Of a stretch of 64,000 bases of DNA, positions 1-10,753 are shown in pieces. The stretch covers positions 2,976,001 to 3,040,000 of the forward strand of contig JBBPUQ010000002.1 in NCBI GenBank assembly GCA_038501195.1, given 5' to 3'. Positions within the stretch are counted from its first letter, which is position 1. Every line of letters begins with the position of its first letter. Origin of the DNA: Nemania diffusa (taxonomy: Eukaryota > Ascomycota > Sordariomycetes > Xylariales > Xylariaceae). The notes below the pieces were generated by a model that was given only the letters and a program-made list of their open reading frames with translations, searched no databases and was not told where the DNA came from. A program made the position numbers and the translations under genes.

Positions 1-150
1 TTATACACTGCTACAGAAAGGTACTGTTACGGAATACCTAACTTCAACTTTGAGAGGCACAAGAAAACCAAGTAATGCCTTCAGCAGATATCTAACAATG
101 GCTAAAGCCACAATGTATTCATTTGCGTGCTAAGTGCCTTGTCTATTTCA

Positions 151-3100
151 TCAATGCATGCGTTTCAGCTGCTCTACCATGTTTCTCATAGCTTCCGCGT
201 TTGGACCTAATCCCTGACATACCATGTCTTGCTGGTCTTCGTCGAGATCTAAGAACTTCTCCAGCAGTTCCCCGTCAACAAATCGGAACGGCCCATCTGA
301 TTCACGCTCTTCATTCCGGAACGATCGATACCGTGAGAACTCTATGGTACCTGTAGTCTCTATCTCATCGGCGAGCTTGCTCTGAAATCGCATTAGAAGA
401 TCTTGGTACTTAGGCGAGATCATACCAAAAAGATAGACCCCTCCCTCGACCTTCATAAATAGAGGTTAGTAAAGAGAAACTGTATATGCCGCGAGATGCT
501 CTGGGGGACTTACCGTGCCGACAAACGCCTTCGGTATGATGATGGCGTTTTCGCTCGCGTCGACGGTAACCTTGCGTATTTTGTTTACCATCTCCCCAAG
601 GTTCATCTCGCTTGTAATTTCCATCTTCCGTTTATCGTCTAGTGTCACGCCCGTCGCATTCTTACGCAACACCATGAGGTTGCCCTGTGTATCTGATTGT
701 AGCCACTCATCCCCAGCAACATGACACAGCGCCGTGGCCCAGAAGGATTGGTAGTGCCTCGATACTTCCGTAAGCTTCGATGGCTGCCCATCAGCTGCGG
801 GCGTAAACTCAACTAAGCTCATTGATTTCATGAGATCCGCAATAGCTATAGTATATCCCTCAACGACTAAATCAATCGGATATGTTGCCGGCCTGTATGA
901 AGCAAGTTTCTTCATCTCGGCAGAGGTGGTGGACGTCTCTACGTAGGAATAAACAATAACAGTCTTGGCTAATGCGGCAACAATATTGTCACCCATGATC
1001 GCGAGAGCTCTGCAGGCCCCTTTAAGTTGCCGACTGGTGATCAGATATGGTTCTCTGTCGCTATCAATCCCGAGTATGAGAATTCGTCCTCGTTTGTCAT
1101 TCCCAGCAGTAACGGTTTGCCCGTCGTCAAGATAGCTTGTCCCTACGACGAACCTCTCTGCTCGGTTTCCATAAGAATCTAGCAGTTCAGCGCGGATCAC
1201 AGCCTCCACCATTTCGACACGAGGAAAACTGTCTAAGATGAAGGCTTTGCCTAGTGGCTTGAAAATGACTTCATCCACTAGTTTAAAAGAACTGATGATG
1301 ATTTCTTCGTTGTCTTTCACTTCCCTGTGAAAACAGCCTAATCCAAAGGCTCGCTCGGACCTCGAATATGCAATTCGCCGAACAGTTTCACCCATGGGGA
1401 GAGGATTGACGTGTGTGCGACGCTCAGTGTCTATTATCGAAACTTTGACCTCTTTCTCAGTTGCTACTACAATAGAATCCGGGAATGCCTCAGCGTCAAA
1501 GGGGCAAATGCAAACCGCATCATCAGCCGTCACAGCGGAATAAACGATCCTACCTTCCGATCCGTATATGAGACTGGGTATTTCACTTGTTGAAAATATA
1601 TTATACATGTCGTTGGGTCGAGGGAGAAGTTGTAACCGTGCATGTCGCATGCCTAAGACGACCATTTTACGGCCTGAGAGAGAGAAGTCCTTGTTGGACA
1701 CGTTGAAGGTGACGACGTATCCATCTTCCATAGAAATGAATAAAGTTGGCCCAGCGATCTCTCTTGGGAGGATCTGTGCTAGAGCAATGTCGCGCGGTAC
1801 TGAAGCGCTATCATCCTTTCGCCTCAGATTTTCACCGTGTAGCGACTGCAAAGTTTTGACATCGACGACGGAGATGGAACCGGACTTCCAGAATCCTACG
1901 ACGCCGATGCTAGGGTATTGTGGGGGCAGATGGATGCAGGCAACTTGGTCCGAATCGCCAAGGTTGCTCTGTTCGAACTTGACAAGATCCTGTCCAATCT
2001 GAAGAGAAACGAGTACTCTGCCGTCAACCGAGAGGAGGATCCACTGGTCATTCGCAGATACGTTGGTAATCTCTCCTTCAGCCGGCCGCCAGGTCGATAC
2101 TGCTACGCCGCTCTCTAGATCAATGAGTAATAGACTACTCGGAGTCGCTTGGAGGACTCGATTGTGTGGTAAATTTTGAATTAGGAGTGTTGTCTCTGTG
2201 AGTGTAATCCCCTTGAATTCTTCAAGTTCCTCGATATGACCAATCGGACTGAAGAGGAATACCCTTGTCTCTGTCAATAATGAGACAATTAAAGTGTCTG
2301 TCTTCACCGCATCGTTAGACCTTAATGAGAACAAGGAGCGAATATTATCCAGGGAGTCAAGTATTCCTATGTCGTCAAGACCGACACCGCTTCGTACGCT
2401 TCGTAAGCTGCCGTCCTTATGCACGCCACTCCCAGTGACAATCCTTGCTTGCCCCGAAGAATATTCGTTCGATATCTGGCCTTCTCCTTCTCGATTTCCC
2501 ATGTCCATAATAGTCAGATCAAGTATTGGTGCGATATTATGCATAGTCTGTATTAACTCTATTGTGCCCTGGCCAATGTCGACGCGGAACACTTGTGAAT
2601 CGCCGTAATGGGATCCGACAAAAAGGGTGCTATCCCCCATAAATACCAGACAACTCGGTCGTGAAATGATGCCGATCTTGGTCATTTCCATGCCTGTGAC
2701 AACAACGCCATCGAGGAGAATCTCTAGCAGCCAGAGGTTCCCGTAGTCATCGCCGACAAAATAATGCGAGACGTCGAACTCGGCCCAGGCGACGAAAATC
2801 GATGCCTCTTGAAGGGCTGTCTCAACCTTCTTCTTGGCGGCATCGTCGTAGTAGAGAAGTCTTGTTTCGCCGAGAACTATTAGGCCACCTAGCTGGGCCC
2901 GCGCCGAGGCAGCATTCCGGCTCAGGTATCTCTTCTGGTCCTCCTCGCCTTTCGAGACTGGAATCAACAAAGCAGAGCCCGGGTCCTCAATCTCCATACG
3001 GTCAATCTGGTCTCTAATCTCAAACCTCGACACTTCGGTATTCTTGTCGTCGGCAGTCAAGCGGTAGGATACAAGGTGACAGTCGGGTTGTTCGGTTCGA

Positions 3101-3735
3101 GTCTGGTAGAGAAAAGCGATCTTCGGATGGCCAGTTTCCACGTGAAGAAAGCTCGCACACTTTATAAAAAGCTCAGATATTCTGACCTGGTCCATCCAGC
3201 TCAACTTCTGTCTCTTGCTTTTGACTGTGTGCATGCGCAGGACATTGATGACCCCCTCCCAAAGCAGCACCACCATGAACCGACCTGTTGGGTCGACGAT
3301 GCACTTGTCCTGGCTCTGAGAGTCCCGCATGTGCTTCTCGTTTATATCGTAGAACATCTCTATGGTATCAAGCCTTCCCTTGACCGGGTCCCAGCCAACA
3401 GTGAAGTATTGGAACCTATCGGTGCCAACGAAGAGTAAGTCGGTGTCGGCATCTCGTGGGCGCAACCGCTGCAGCATAGAAATGGTGCCATTGACATATT
3501 GGGTATTCGCATGGGTGAGGGCGCCGGTCTCGTCGAGTTTCCATATCTCCAGACGATTTGTCTTGCTATATGTATGTCATGTTCAGTATAAGAAAGGCAA
3601 TGAATGTTAGACATAAGCAGCACTCGGCGGGCCAACTTACGTTACAACCAAGCACTCGGGCTCGTCCGGAAACAAGTCAAGGCGTATAGCATGTCGGATA
3701 CTGTTAGGCCTGTGAATTGGCGCTATATATGCCAT
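151..3735 (-). CDS. ddb1: DNA damage-binding protein 1 (DDB1), Cul4 ligase adaptor
   Basis: Three exons (3735-3641, 3565-514, 450-151) join to 1148 residues, close to human DDB1 (1140). The start MAYIAPIHRP lies in a small first exon; the introns have GTAAGT donors and ATAG/GAAG acceptors. The DDB1/CPSF-A type is shown by blocks such as FVGSHYGDSQ, IVTGSGVHKDGSLRSVRSG and the C-terminal stretch ending MVEQLKRMH, where animal DDB1 ends VVEELTRIH. By family knowledge this is a triple beta-propeller adaptor that ties substrate receptors to Cullin-4 in the nucleus, for UV-damage recognition and protein turnover. In Neurospora the orthologue (DIM-8) is also needed for H3K9 methylation. RSE1 and CFT1 are longer and lack the DDB1-like blocks, so I reject them. 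About 1.4 kb separates the start from the next intact gene. Confidence 0.95.
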
Positions 3736-4449
3736 GCTGAAGTGTTTCTCATGGTTTGCAAGTGGATAAAACTTGTGAAGCCACGAAAGCCTTGATGTTG
3801 GTTGTGAAGGGAGCTCCAATGACGATGTACGCAGTATAATCCGGTAGCTAAAGAATAGACCGGCGATAAGTAAACGCCGTTACCTCCTCTCACAGGGCTC
3901 TTTTTGATCACTATAATTTAGGTAAGTACCCAGTCCCTGGGCTGCTATCCTGTCAGCGGGGTACCTACATAGACCTAGCTGAGAGTACCTAGGTACATAC
4001 TTCTCCAGGCTGCTACCGCCTTTAACTAAAGCAGGAGCGAGCTTAGTTTATGTCACCCCTGGTTAGGTACCAGAGAGATCTAATTAATACTCTGTACGGG
4101 TAGGTAAGCTTAACTTTATTCATCACCGGCTAAAAGACTGATCTTGTAACTTAATTTTTTCAACATCGCCTGCTAATATATATAATAGTACAACTTGTAT
4201 TATTTTATAGTGCTTTTAATTATATATGTATAATCCTCGGTTGTTGCACTAAAAAATCAGGTGTTGTTAAAACATACAGTGCCTGCATAGCGTGCAAGTA
4301 CACGTTATTGCACATACGTAAAACAGTACTTGTGCTGTGAAGTTTGTGGCGTACTTAATGGCTTGAAATTAATATTTTGGTGCATATAAGTAAGAATTTA
4401 CTGTTTTTTTTACCTAACTCAATTTCCTCTCCAACTAAAACCTAACCAA
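3736..4449. other. intergenic, upstream of DDB1
   Basis: AT-rich DNA with no supportable gene. It contains one copy of the palindromic decamer TACCTAGGTA at 3986-3995 and probably the DDB1 promoter near its left end. I see no clear TATA box. Confidence 0.6.
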
Positions 4450-4924
4450 TGTAGCCTTATTTTTGATGCGCCGTTGGCACCATGTGTGCCCACCACTCCA
4501 TCTTGCTATATTTGTCGAGGTGTGCGTCGACTGTCCACGTCGGGTCATCCAGTTAGAGTGCGTGGGGGAGGTTGCCCTGTCGTTATTACCCTGAAAGTTA
4601 GTTTCTACGTCTATTCTTTTGTGTTTAAAGCGTGAGTGATCGGACATATTGTCCTTCTATACATGAAGAAGATTGGAATGGAAACAAGCTATGGGGCACG
4701 TGAGCAATAACATAAGTACGTCGATAATGGGCTTCTATCCTTTAATGCTGACTTTGAGCTTCGACTTCTTCAGCTCCACAACAAGATCTCGTGGCTTGAA
4801 GGTTCCCCGAGATTGAGACAGCCACGTTTAGTTCTCCAACTATCTGCGTCCACTTGTAGAGCAAGGTATCCTGTTCGGCTTTCTCTTTGGCTTGCGCGGC
4901 GGCTTGTTGCTCGGGAGTCACATC
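4450..4924 (-). pseudogene. nudC: NudC (nuclear movement, CS-domain) pseudogene
   Basis: Reading leftward from 4924, the conceptual translation passes through the signature pieces of a fungal NudC protein: TPEQQAAAQAKEKAEQ, then YKWTQ, then (after a one-base shift near 4797-4802) PRDLVVELKKSKLKVSIKG, then KPIID. An apparent intron follows, then LPHAL, LDDPTWTV and HLDKYSKMEWWAHMVPTA. There are stops at 4735-4737 (TAG where the family has Q/E) and 4553-4555 (TAA). About ten residues between TWTV and HLDK are missing, and the C-terminal helix region cannot be found. NudC is an Hsp90-linked chaperone for dynein/LIS1. This copy cannot make it, so a functional gene should exist elsewhere. The TAG-AAG pair in place of CAG-GAG would fit C-to-T and G-to-A changes. 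Confidence 0.8.
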
Positions 4925-5125
4925 TTAGTAGGTAAGCTTAATGCAGGCATCAGAGCTGTTGGAGGGGTTGGTGGGGTACTGTTATTGCTGGTGGGATAAG
5001 CTGGGGTAATGAAACTGTGCACAAGAATGTATACCAACACCATCAACTGCATAGAAATGTAACTGCGAGGTTTTTTTTTAATTCTTGTTGTTGTAACAGA
5101 TGACTTCTCGTTATGCGTCATTGAT

Positions 5126-6566
5126 CTAGAATCCCAATCGCTCAAGTAACTGGACAAGCTGCGCCTCATTTTCCTCTTTACACTTCATAATGACTTTCTC
5201 AGACTGCATCTGTAGAACGTCCGAATTGTTAACTCGCCATGGCAAGATGGTACGAAGGATGGTATCGACGTCCGCCACCTTGTCGATACCTTCTATGGTT
5301 GCCGGCCGCTTCACATTCAGTTCCTCAATCTCGTCCTCCCATGCCTTTGCTACTTCCCAGTTTACCTTCCCACCCTCGGTTGTTACCGGGAGGGGTGATG
5401 GAAAGCCGTATAGCTTAGCTTTTCGTAGTAATTCTTCCTCGCTCGCCTCGTCGCTCGACCAACCGCGAAATTGGCCACCAGCGTCACCTAGAGAGCGAAG
5501 AAATTCATAGGAAGGATGCAGAATGCAGGCGAAATCATAGTCGATCAGCCCAGTAATACGTTGGGTCAAGGGATCGAAAAGGAGATTCGTGGTAACTAAA
5601 TTGTGAAGCGGAGAGTAGTTAGCTCGGGACTGAAGATCAAGATGGAAAAATCCAGACTGGAAAAAAAGGGGGCTTGCCAAAATCAGCATGAATGATGGAT
5701 TTTTCATGTGCTGTCTTGAGTGTGTCAAATTGGCTTGGGACACCATCCTTGATAAAAGCGTCAAGGCGGTCTCTTACGCCATTAGAGTGCCATCCTTGGA
5801 TATAAGGATTTGCATCTGCCCTTTGTAGGGCTACCTCTAACCGGCCTTTAAAAGAGGCCTCGTAGGTTAGCCACGGCCCAACTCCGACACTGGTCATAGC
5901 CGTGCTGACAATACGGCCTTTCTCATCAAAGGTCACACCCCCGAATCCAGTTATGGTTTCGGGGAGCTGATAGTCTTGTAAGCCTTTGAGAAGTTTGGCC
6001 ATCTGCGAGAGGATTGCTTTCTTCTGCTGAAGATCCATAGATTCAAATGAGTTTTCCACAGGTTCTCCAGGCATCAACTGTTGAATAATCCAGCCCTGGG
6101 AAGACTTGGCAGCGGCACTTCCCCAAGCATATACAGAGGGGACCACTGGTGGCTGAAAATGCTTGAGGGCATCAGCACTGAGGCTGATTAGAGCTACCTC
6201 ATTCTCAACTCGGGTCTTGGGACTCAGTCCCTCGGCGTCAGGGTTAGTGAGGCGCATTATGAGCTGTCTGGTGCCATCAGGAATCGGATCACAGCCAGGC
6301 TGTCGACCTTCCTCTTGAATGTTGTGCCCCGAAGTGATTGCCACAGGCAGCGTGACGCGGTACACAAAGTTATTGTATTTGAAAGGGCATTTAGGGTCAT
6401 AGGAAATGGGCTCGACCTCCGCATCGTTCTAATGAATGAAAACTTAGTGGTTAGTTTTCCAATCATCTATTTGTGCAAGGTAGCTTACCTCTAGGTTAAA
6501 CCTATCACGCAGCAGGCATTGGACAAAGTGCAGCCGAGCTTCATAATTAGCTTGATTGTGGGTCAT
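5126..6566 (-). CDS. APH-type (aminoglycoside phosphotransferase fold) kinase-like protein
   Basis: Exons 6566-6489, 6428-5678 and 5595-5126 give 432 residues starting MTHNQANYEARLHFVQ, a usual start in this fungal family. The second intron is GC-AG (donor GCAAGC at 5677, branch CTAAC, acceptor TTTAG). Splicing it out creates the Brenner-type catalytic motif HxDxxxxN (H273, D275, N280), followed by GLIDYDFA with the metal-binding D295 and D297. Retaining it destroys the motif. N-terminal RLTNP and ENEVALI fit the ATP-binding lobe. The family phosphorylates small molecules or is of unknown substrate. In fungi it is large and mostly uncharacterised, so I do not propose a substrate. The protein is cytosolic by appearance, with no signal peptide or membrane segment. 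Confidence 0.85.
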
Positions 6567-7475
6567 GGTAACAAGCTATAAGTTAAATGTGAGAGTGAGG
6601 GGCGCTCATAAACTAAACAAAACTGGTATGAACGTGTACTTTGCCTACTTAAGCACTTGAAGAGAGGTGGGTGGCAAGGACGGCATGGATTATGGCTTTG
6701 TGTGTATCATGTTTAAGTTTATATAAGCTGAGACATGTAGGGGAATTATCGATATGATATATTTTGAATATTGGCGATATATTTAGAGGTGCCTAGAGCC
6801 CAGTATAACCCAAAGCGCCAGGGCAGCTATTGACTTAGATCAAACGCCCTGTCTAGTGCTAGTTATTCGCGTCTAATCAATTACATACTCATCCAAACCC
6901 ATACTGGTTCGAGGCCGTATTGGTAGGGAGGTCTTATCCGTACTGGCTTGGTTTCGTTCTAGTACGATATTCCCACTCTGCTGTATAAATGCTGTGGCTC
7001 AGTTACCTAGGTAGTTGGCTGTCAGTCAGTTGATTGCAGGTGAGGACAGGCTGAGCCTGAGTAAAAGCGGCGCTTACGCTAAGCCTGATTTGTTAGCGGC
7101 ACAGAAAGTAGTGAAACCTAGAACCTGTGTAGGTAAGCTCTTATGTCAACAATAAGTTCACTTCGTCACCAAACCGACCTACTAGCTAAGTAAGCCGTGC
7201 TACTTCGCTGCACAACCCTCATATACATCGCAGAGAGGTAGCAATGGAGGCAGGAAGCCCTCGAGAGCCTGCTATAAATAGAAGGGTGATTTTCTCCAAC
7301 TTCCCAAAATAAACCCTTCGCTCTCGCACTACATGAACAAGCATGCGAGAGTCATATTAGCGACAAGTGGATTACCTATCTTTATTAATTGACCGACACA
7401 GTAACGGTTGACTCAGAGGCGGGATCCTCGAATAGAATTGTCCTAGTCATCTACCGAAACAAATCGTGCTTAAAT
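6567..7475. other. intergenic between divergent kinase and ankyrin genes
   Basis: No gene seen. The tract holds a TACCTAGGTA decamer at 7004-7013 and a TATA box at 7273-7280 belonging to the ankyrin gene. Confidence 0.6.
7273..7280 (+). promoter_or_regulatory. TATA box of the ankyrin-repeat gene
   Basis: TATAAATA lies about 200 bases before the ATG at 7476, with a CT-rich stretch between, as expected for a fungal core promoter and leader. Confidence 0.55.
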
Positions 7476-8447
7476 ATGGCTTCTCAACTAGTGTCCATAC
7501 CTCTCGACAGAGCTAGAAACCAAGACATGGGTTCAAGTACTCAACCATCGGCTACTACAGATGGCTTTCGAGAGGAAGACGAAGATGAGGAGGACCAAGA
7601 GGAACGCTGGACAGATCTCCAATTAGCAGCCAAAGACGGCGACCTTTCACGTGTTGAGCATCTTCTCTCCCACGGCGCCGATGTGAACGCTCCGCCCCGA
7701 GGGTACTATGGCAACACGGCACTGCAAGCTGCCTGTCTCTTCGGGCACTTAGACGTCGCTCGTAGGCTCATCTCCGCCGACGCCGCCGTCGATGCCGCCG
7801 GCGGAAACAATGGCAACCGCAGAGCTCTGCATCAGGCGTGTGCCATTGGCCACGTACCACTCGTCAAGCTCCTGCTCAAATCCGGTGCGGACGTCAACTC
7901 CCCAGCCGGGCGCTACCACGGACGCACGGCACTACAGGCCGCCGCCGAGGCAGGCCACTTGACCGTGGTCCAGCTCTTGCTCGACGCCGGCGCCAACGTC
8001 AACGCCCCGCCCGGGGCCACGGCCGGCGTGACAGCGCTGCAAGCCGCTGCCTCGGGCGCACATCAGGATATAGTGGAGTCGCTGCTGGAAAAAGGGGCAG
8101 ATGTGAACGCGAAACCTACGAGACATAAGGGGCTTACGGCGTTGCAAGCCGCGGCGCTGAATGGCAGTCTCGAGATCGTGAACAGGTTGATCGAGGCAGG
8201 GGCGGATGTGAATGCGGGCGGAAGCTCATTCAAGGGTGGAACGGCCCTGCATGCCGCTGCCGAGAGGGGCCATACTGATGTTGTTAGCCGACTGCTTGAA
8301 TCGGGCGCTGACATTGAGGCACAGTCAGGTTGGGGTAAGCAAACCCCTTTGCAAAGTGCTGCTGTCTGCGGTCAGGATGAGATTGTGGATTTATTAATCA
8401 GATGCGGTGCTTCCAATATTATCAAAGGAGGCTCAATACTATTCTGA
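7476..8447 (+). CDS. ankyrin-repeat protein, eight repeats
   Basis: Single exon, 323 residues. I start at the ATG of MASQLVSIPLD (good -3 A); the open frame upstream of it has only a TTG. After an acidic linker (EEDEDEEDQEE) almost the whole protein is ankyrin repeats of about 34 residues. They begin DLQLAAKDGDLSRVEHLL and end PLQSAAVCGQDEIVDLLI, with the consensus TALQAAA..GH..VV..LL..GADVNA. I count eight units. No enzymatic, NACHT or F-box domain is attached and there is no signal peptide. The repeats are protein-binding scaffolds by family knowledge, and the partner cannot be read from sequence. The repeat region is clearly GC-richer than its flanks, with near-identical units suggesting recent internal duplication. 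Confidence 0.85.
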   Translation: MASQLVSIPLDRARNQDMGSSTQPSATTDGFREEDEDEEDQEERWTDLQLAAKDGDLSRVEHLLSHGADVNAPPRGYYGNTALQAACLFGHLDVARRLISADAAVDAAGGNNGNRRALHQACAIGHVPLVKLLLKSGADVNSPAGRYHGRTALQAAAEAGHLTVVQLLLDAGANVNAPPGATAGVTALQAAASGAHQDIVESLLEKGADVNAKPTRHKGLTALQAAALNGSLEIVNRLIEAGADVNAGGSSFKGGTALHAAAERGHTDVVSRLLESGADIEAQSGWGKQTPLQSAAVCGQDEIVDLLIRCGASNIIKGGSILF

Positions 8448-8765
8448 GATGGCCACATCCTGTATTTCCGCTTATGAGTGAGACCTTAGAAGCTTAATAT
8501 GGGCTTAGCAAAGTTCGTTGTAGTATGCTGGATTACCAACCTTCCCAATAGCTCACTAAGGGAAATCAATTTATTCTATCTACTATCGCCTAGCCATAGG
8601 TAACGATGCACCAATCTCAGCTAAGGAACAACGCATTGCAAGGACAAACAAGGGTAATTAAGAATAGTTTTGATTAATTTAATTTTCATACTTAAATACC
8701 TATTTCAAACTAAACATTAACTTCAACAATAGGGGTATCTGCCAGTTAATAACGGTCGGCCGTCT
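8448..8765. other. convergent intergenic spacer
   Basis: AT-rich 3' ends of two convergent genes. No gene or clear repeat seen. Confidence 0.6.
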
Positions 8766-10393
8766 TTAGTGAAACATACGGGCACCAGTGTAAGAATCAG
8801 TATAATAATCAGAATTGTTTCGCTGCTCGTACAGTATCGCGGCCTGGACATACGAGCTTGCAAGCGCCTCATTACCAACCCAACGCATAATTTCCATAGG
8901 GCTGTGCGTAGCGAATAGTCGATTGGATATGTATATGATCTGACGGGGGTCTAGTGTGTACTTCCTGATCCGTCCATCGAGCTCTGCCTCGAAGTAGCTC
9001 CCCATCGCAATCGACGGTACGTAGCGACGCGGCATAGTCTTAGGTTGAAATAGAGGGATAGATGAAGCGGCGAGATTAAGGGGCGAAAGGGGGGTGGCAC
9101 TGGGAAAGGAGGGAAGGGTGGTGACGGTGTACTCACACGCGAGGAGAGAGCAAGGGGGGAGAGGGAGATGAAGTCATAATCGTCGTCCTCGGCATCGTCA
9201 TCGCTACTGTATTCGTCATAGTTAAGGCCATAAGATCTTACATATTGAGGGCCGGCGGGGGTGTTCTGTTGATTTGGTAGGGGGGCAACCGGACCATTTC
9301 TCGCCTCTTTCTCCTGTCTCTTTATGGCCAACTGTCGTCGTACGTTGGCCTCACTGAATAATTCGAGCTGGTAAAGAATCAATAACGCCATCAACACCGT
9401 AACGGCAACCACACCTATTTGTAAATTCAATGGCAAATACTGTATTCTCATGCCAACGTCACTTATCAATATAACAGTGACGACTAGCCATAGATTTGCT
9501 CTTGGATCTGAAGGAAGAAAAAAAAGGGACGGATTCTCAGAATCGCCTTGTATCGGTGACGGCCCAAGATGTGATTCCCTTGTGTACTCCAGGAACACTA
9601 GGACTACAAAAGCCGCAATGCCCATAGTAGTCCATTTAAAAAGCCAGGGAAGGTCCCTCACTGTAGCATAGATTAAATTTAAGCCAACAGTGATAAGTAT
9701 TATCCACGCGTATCTCCAAGGCATAGCTCTCTTGGTAATCCGTGCCCAGCTAGACACTACCACCCAGATAATAACGCCCATAGTAGCTAACCTCCAACTA
9801 AGTGACCAGGTTAATGTGTTGATGTAGGAGAATATTATATCAAGAAGGGCTGCGATCCACCAGAATTCCGGGTGTGTGTTGCCTGCCTCCTCTCTCAGAA
9901 CGTCTCTAAGCTGCAGCGTAAGAGCACCGTAGAAGGCAACACACCCCCAGGGAAAGGCTGCCAGGGCGGCCTCGAGGGCTTTGATCAATAAAGCGGGCTC
10001 AGGAACGCCTAATAGAATAAGAGCTGCCCTGGTGGACTCTAAGACGAATACCGGAACGAAGATAGTGCAGAGAGAGTAATAAACGGTAAGATAACCCCGT
10101 AAGAGCCAAATTTGTACAAGATACCATAGCCATGCGACGAAGCTTATGACGAAAAAGCACACTGAGAAAACGAAGAAAAATGGAGAAATAACGCCGTAAA
10201 GCAAAGGGCCAAACACAATCCAACGCATCAGGAGGATGACGAGGCTTGGGAAAGTGATGTTGTAGTCTACAGGCTTCCAGGCCTGGTACCCTTCGACGAG
10301 TCCAGCTTTCCCTCGGGAAATTGCTAATACTACGCTGATGCCAGATTGGGGGTTGGCAAGACGACCCAAAAGGCCGCCTAGAAATCCAAGCAT
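8766..10393 (-). CDS. conserved-looking polytopic membrane protein, function unknown
   Basis: Exons 10393-9137 and 9038-8766 (GTGAGT donor, CTAAG acceptor, 98-base intron) give 509 residues. About nine or ten hydrophobic segments fill residues ~45-350, for example around LVILLMRWIVFGPLLYGVIS, FFFVFSVCFFVISFVAWLW, LATMGVIIWVVVSSW and WLVVTVILISDVG. A cytosolic-looking tail follows, with an acidic patch (SSDDDAEDDDYD) and a soluble C-terminal piece containing DGRIRKYTLDPRQIIYISN. I do not recognise a transporter family, and no catalytic or P-type/ABC motif is visible. The small last exon is supported by phase and by its coding-like composition. Confidence 0.75.
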
Positions 10394-10753
10394 ATTGAAT
10401 ATAATGTCGTCAGTTGCGGCTCATATATCATAGAAGCTTCGAGTTGTAAATTGTTTCGAGTTGTTCCAAGTGGGAGAGCTAGGTATATTCCCGAACACCA
10501 AGAGTACATCAAGCTTAAATACTGATTTCTTAATTTTCGCCATGAATGTCTACATGAAAAATCAAATAAATAGAACAATAGCGATTTACAGGCTCGTAAG
10601 ATCGTAAAGGAGCCCCTTTCATATCACAAAAGCGCTCTTGTTCATTGACGAGGCCTAATTGTGAAGGCATTTAGCTACAAAGACACAATGACCTGCCTTG
10701 ACTGTGATCGAACAATGAGGATATATCTTTAATTTTATTACTTAGCGATGTCT
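10394..10753. other. intergenic, upstream of the membrane protein
   Basis: AT-rich, no gene seen. It should hold the promoter of the gene to its left and the 3' end of the SMP-30 gene to its right. Confidence 0.5.
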
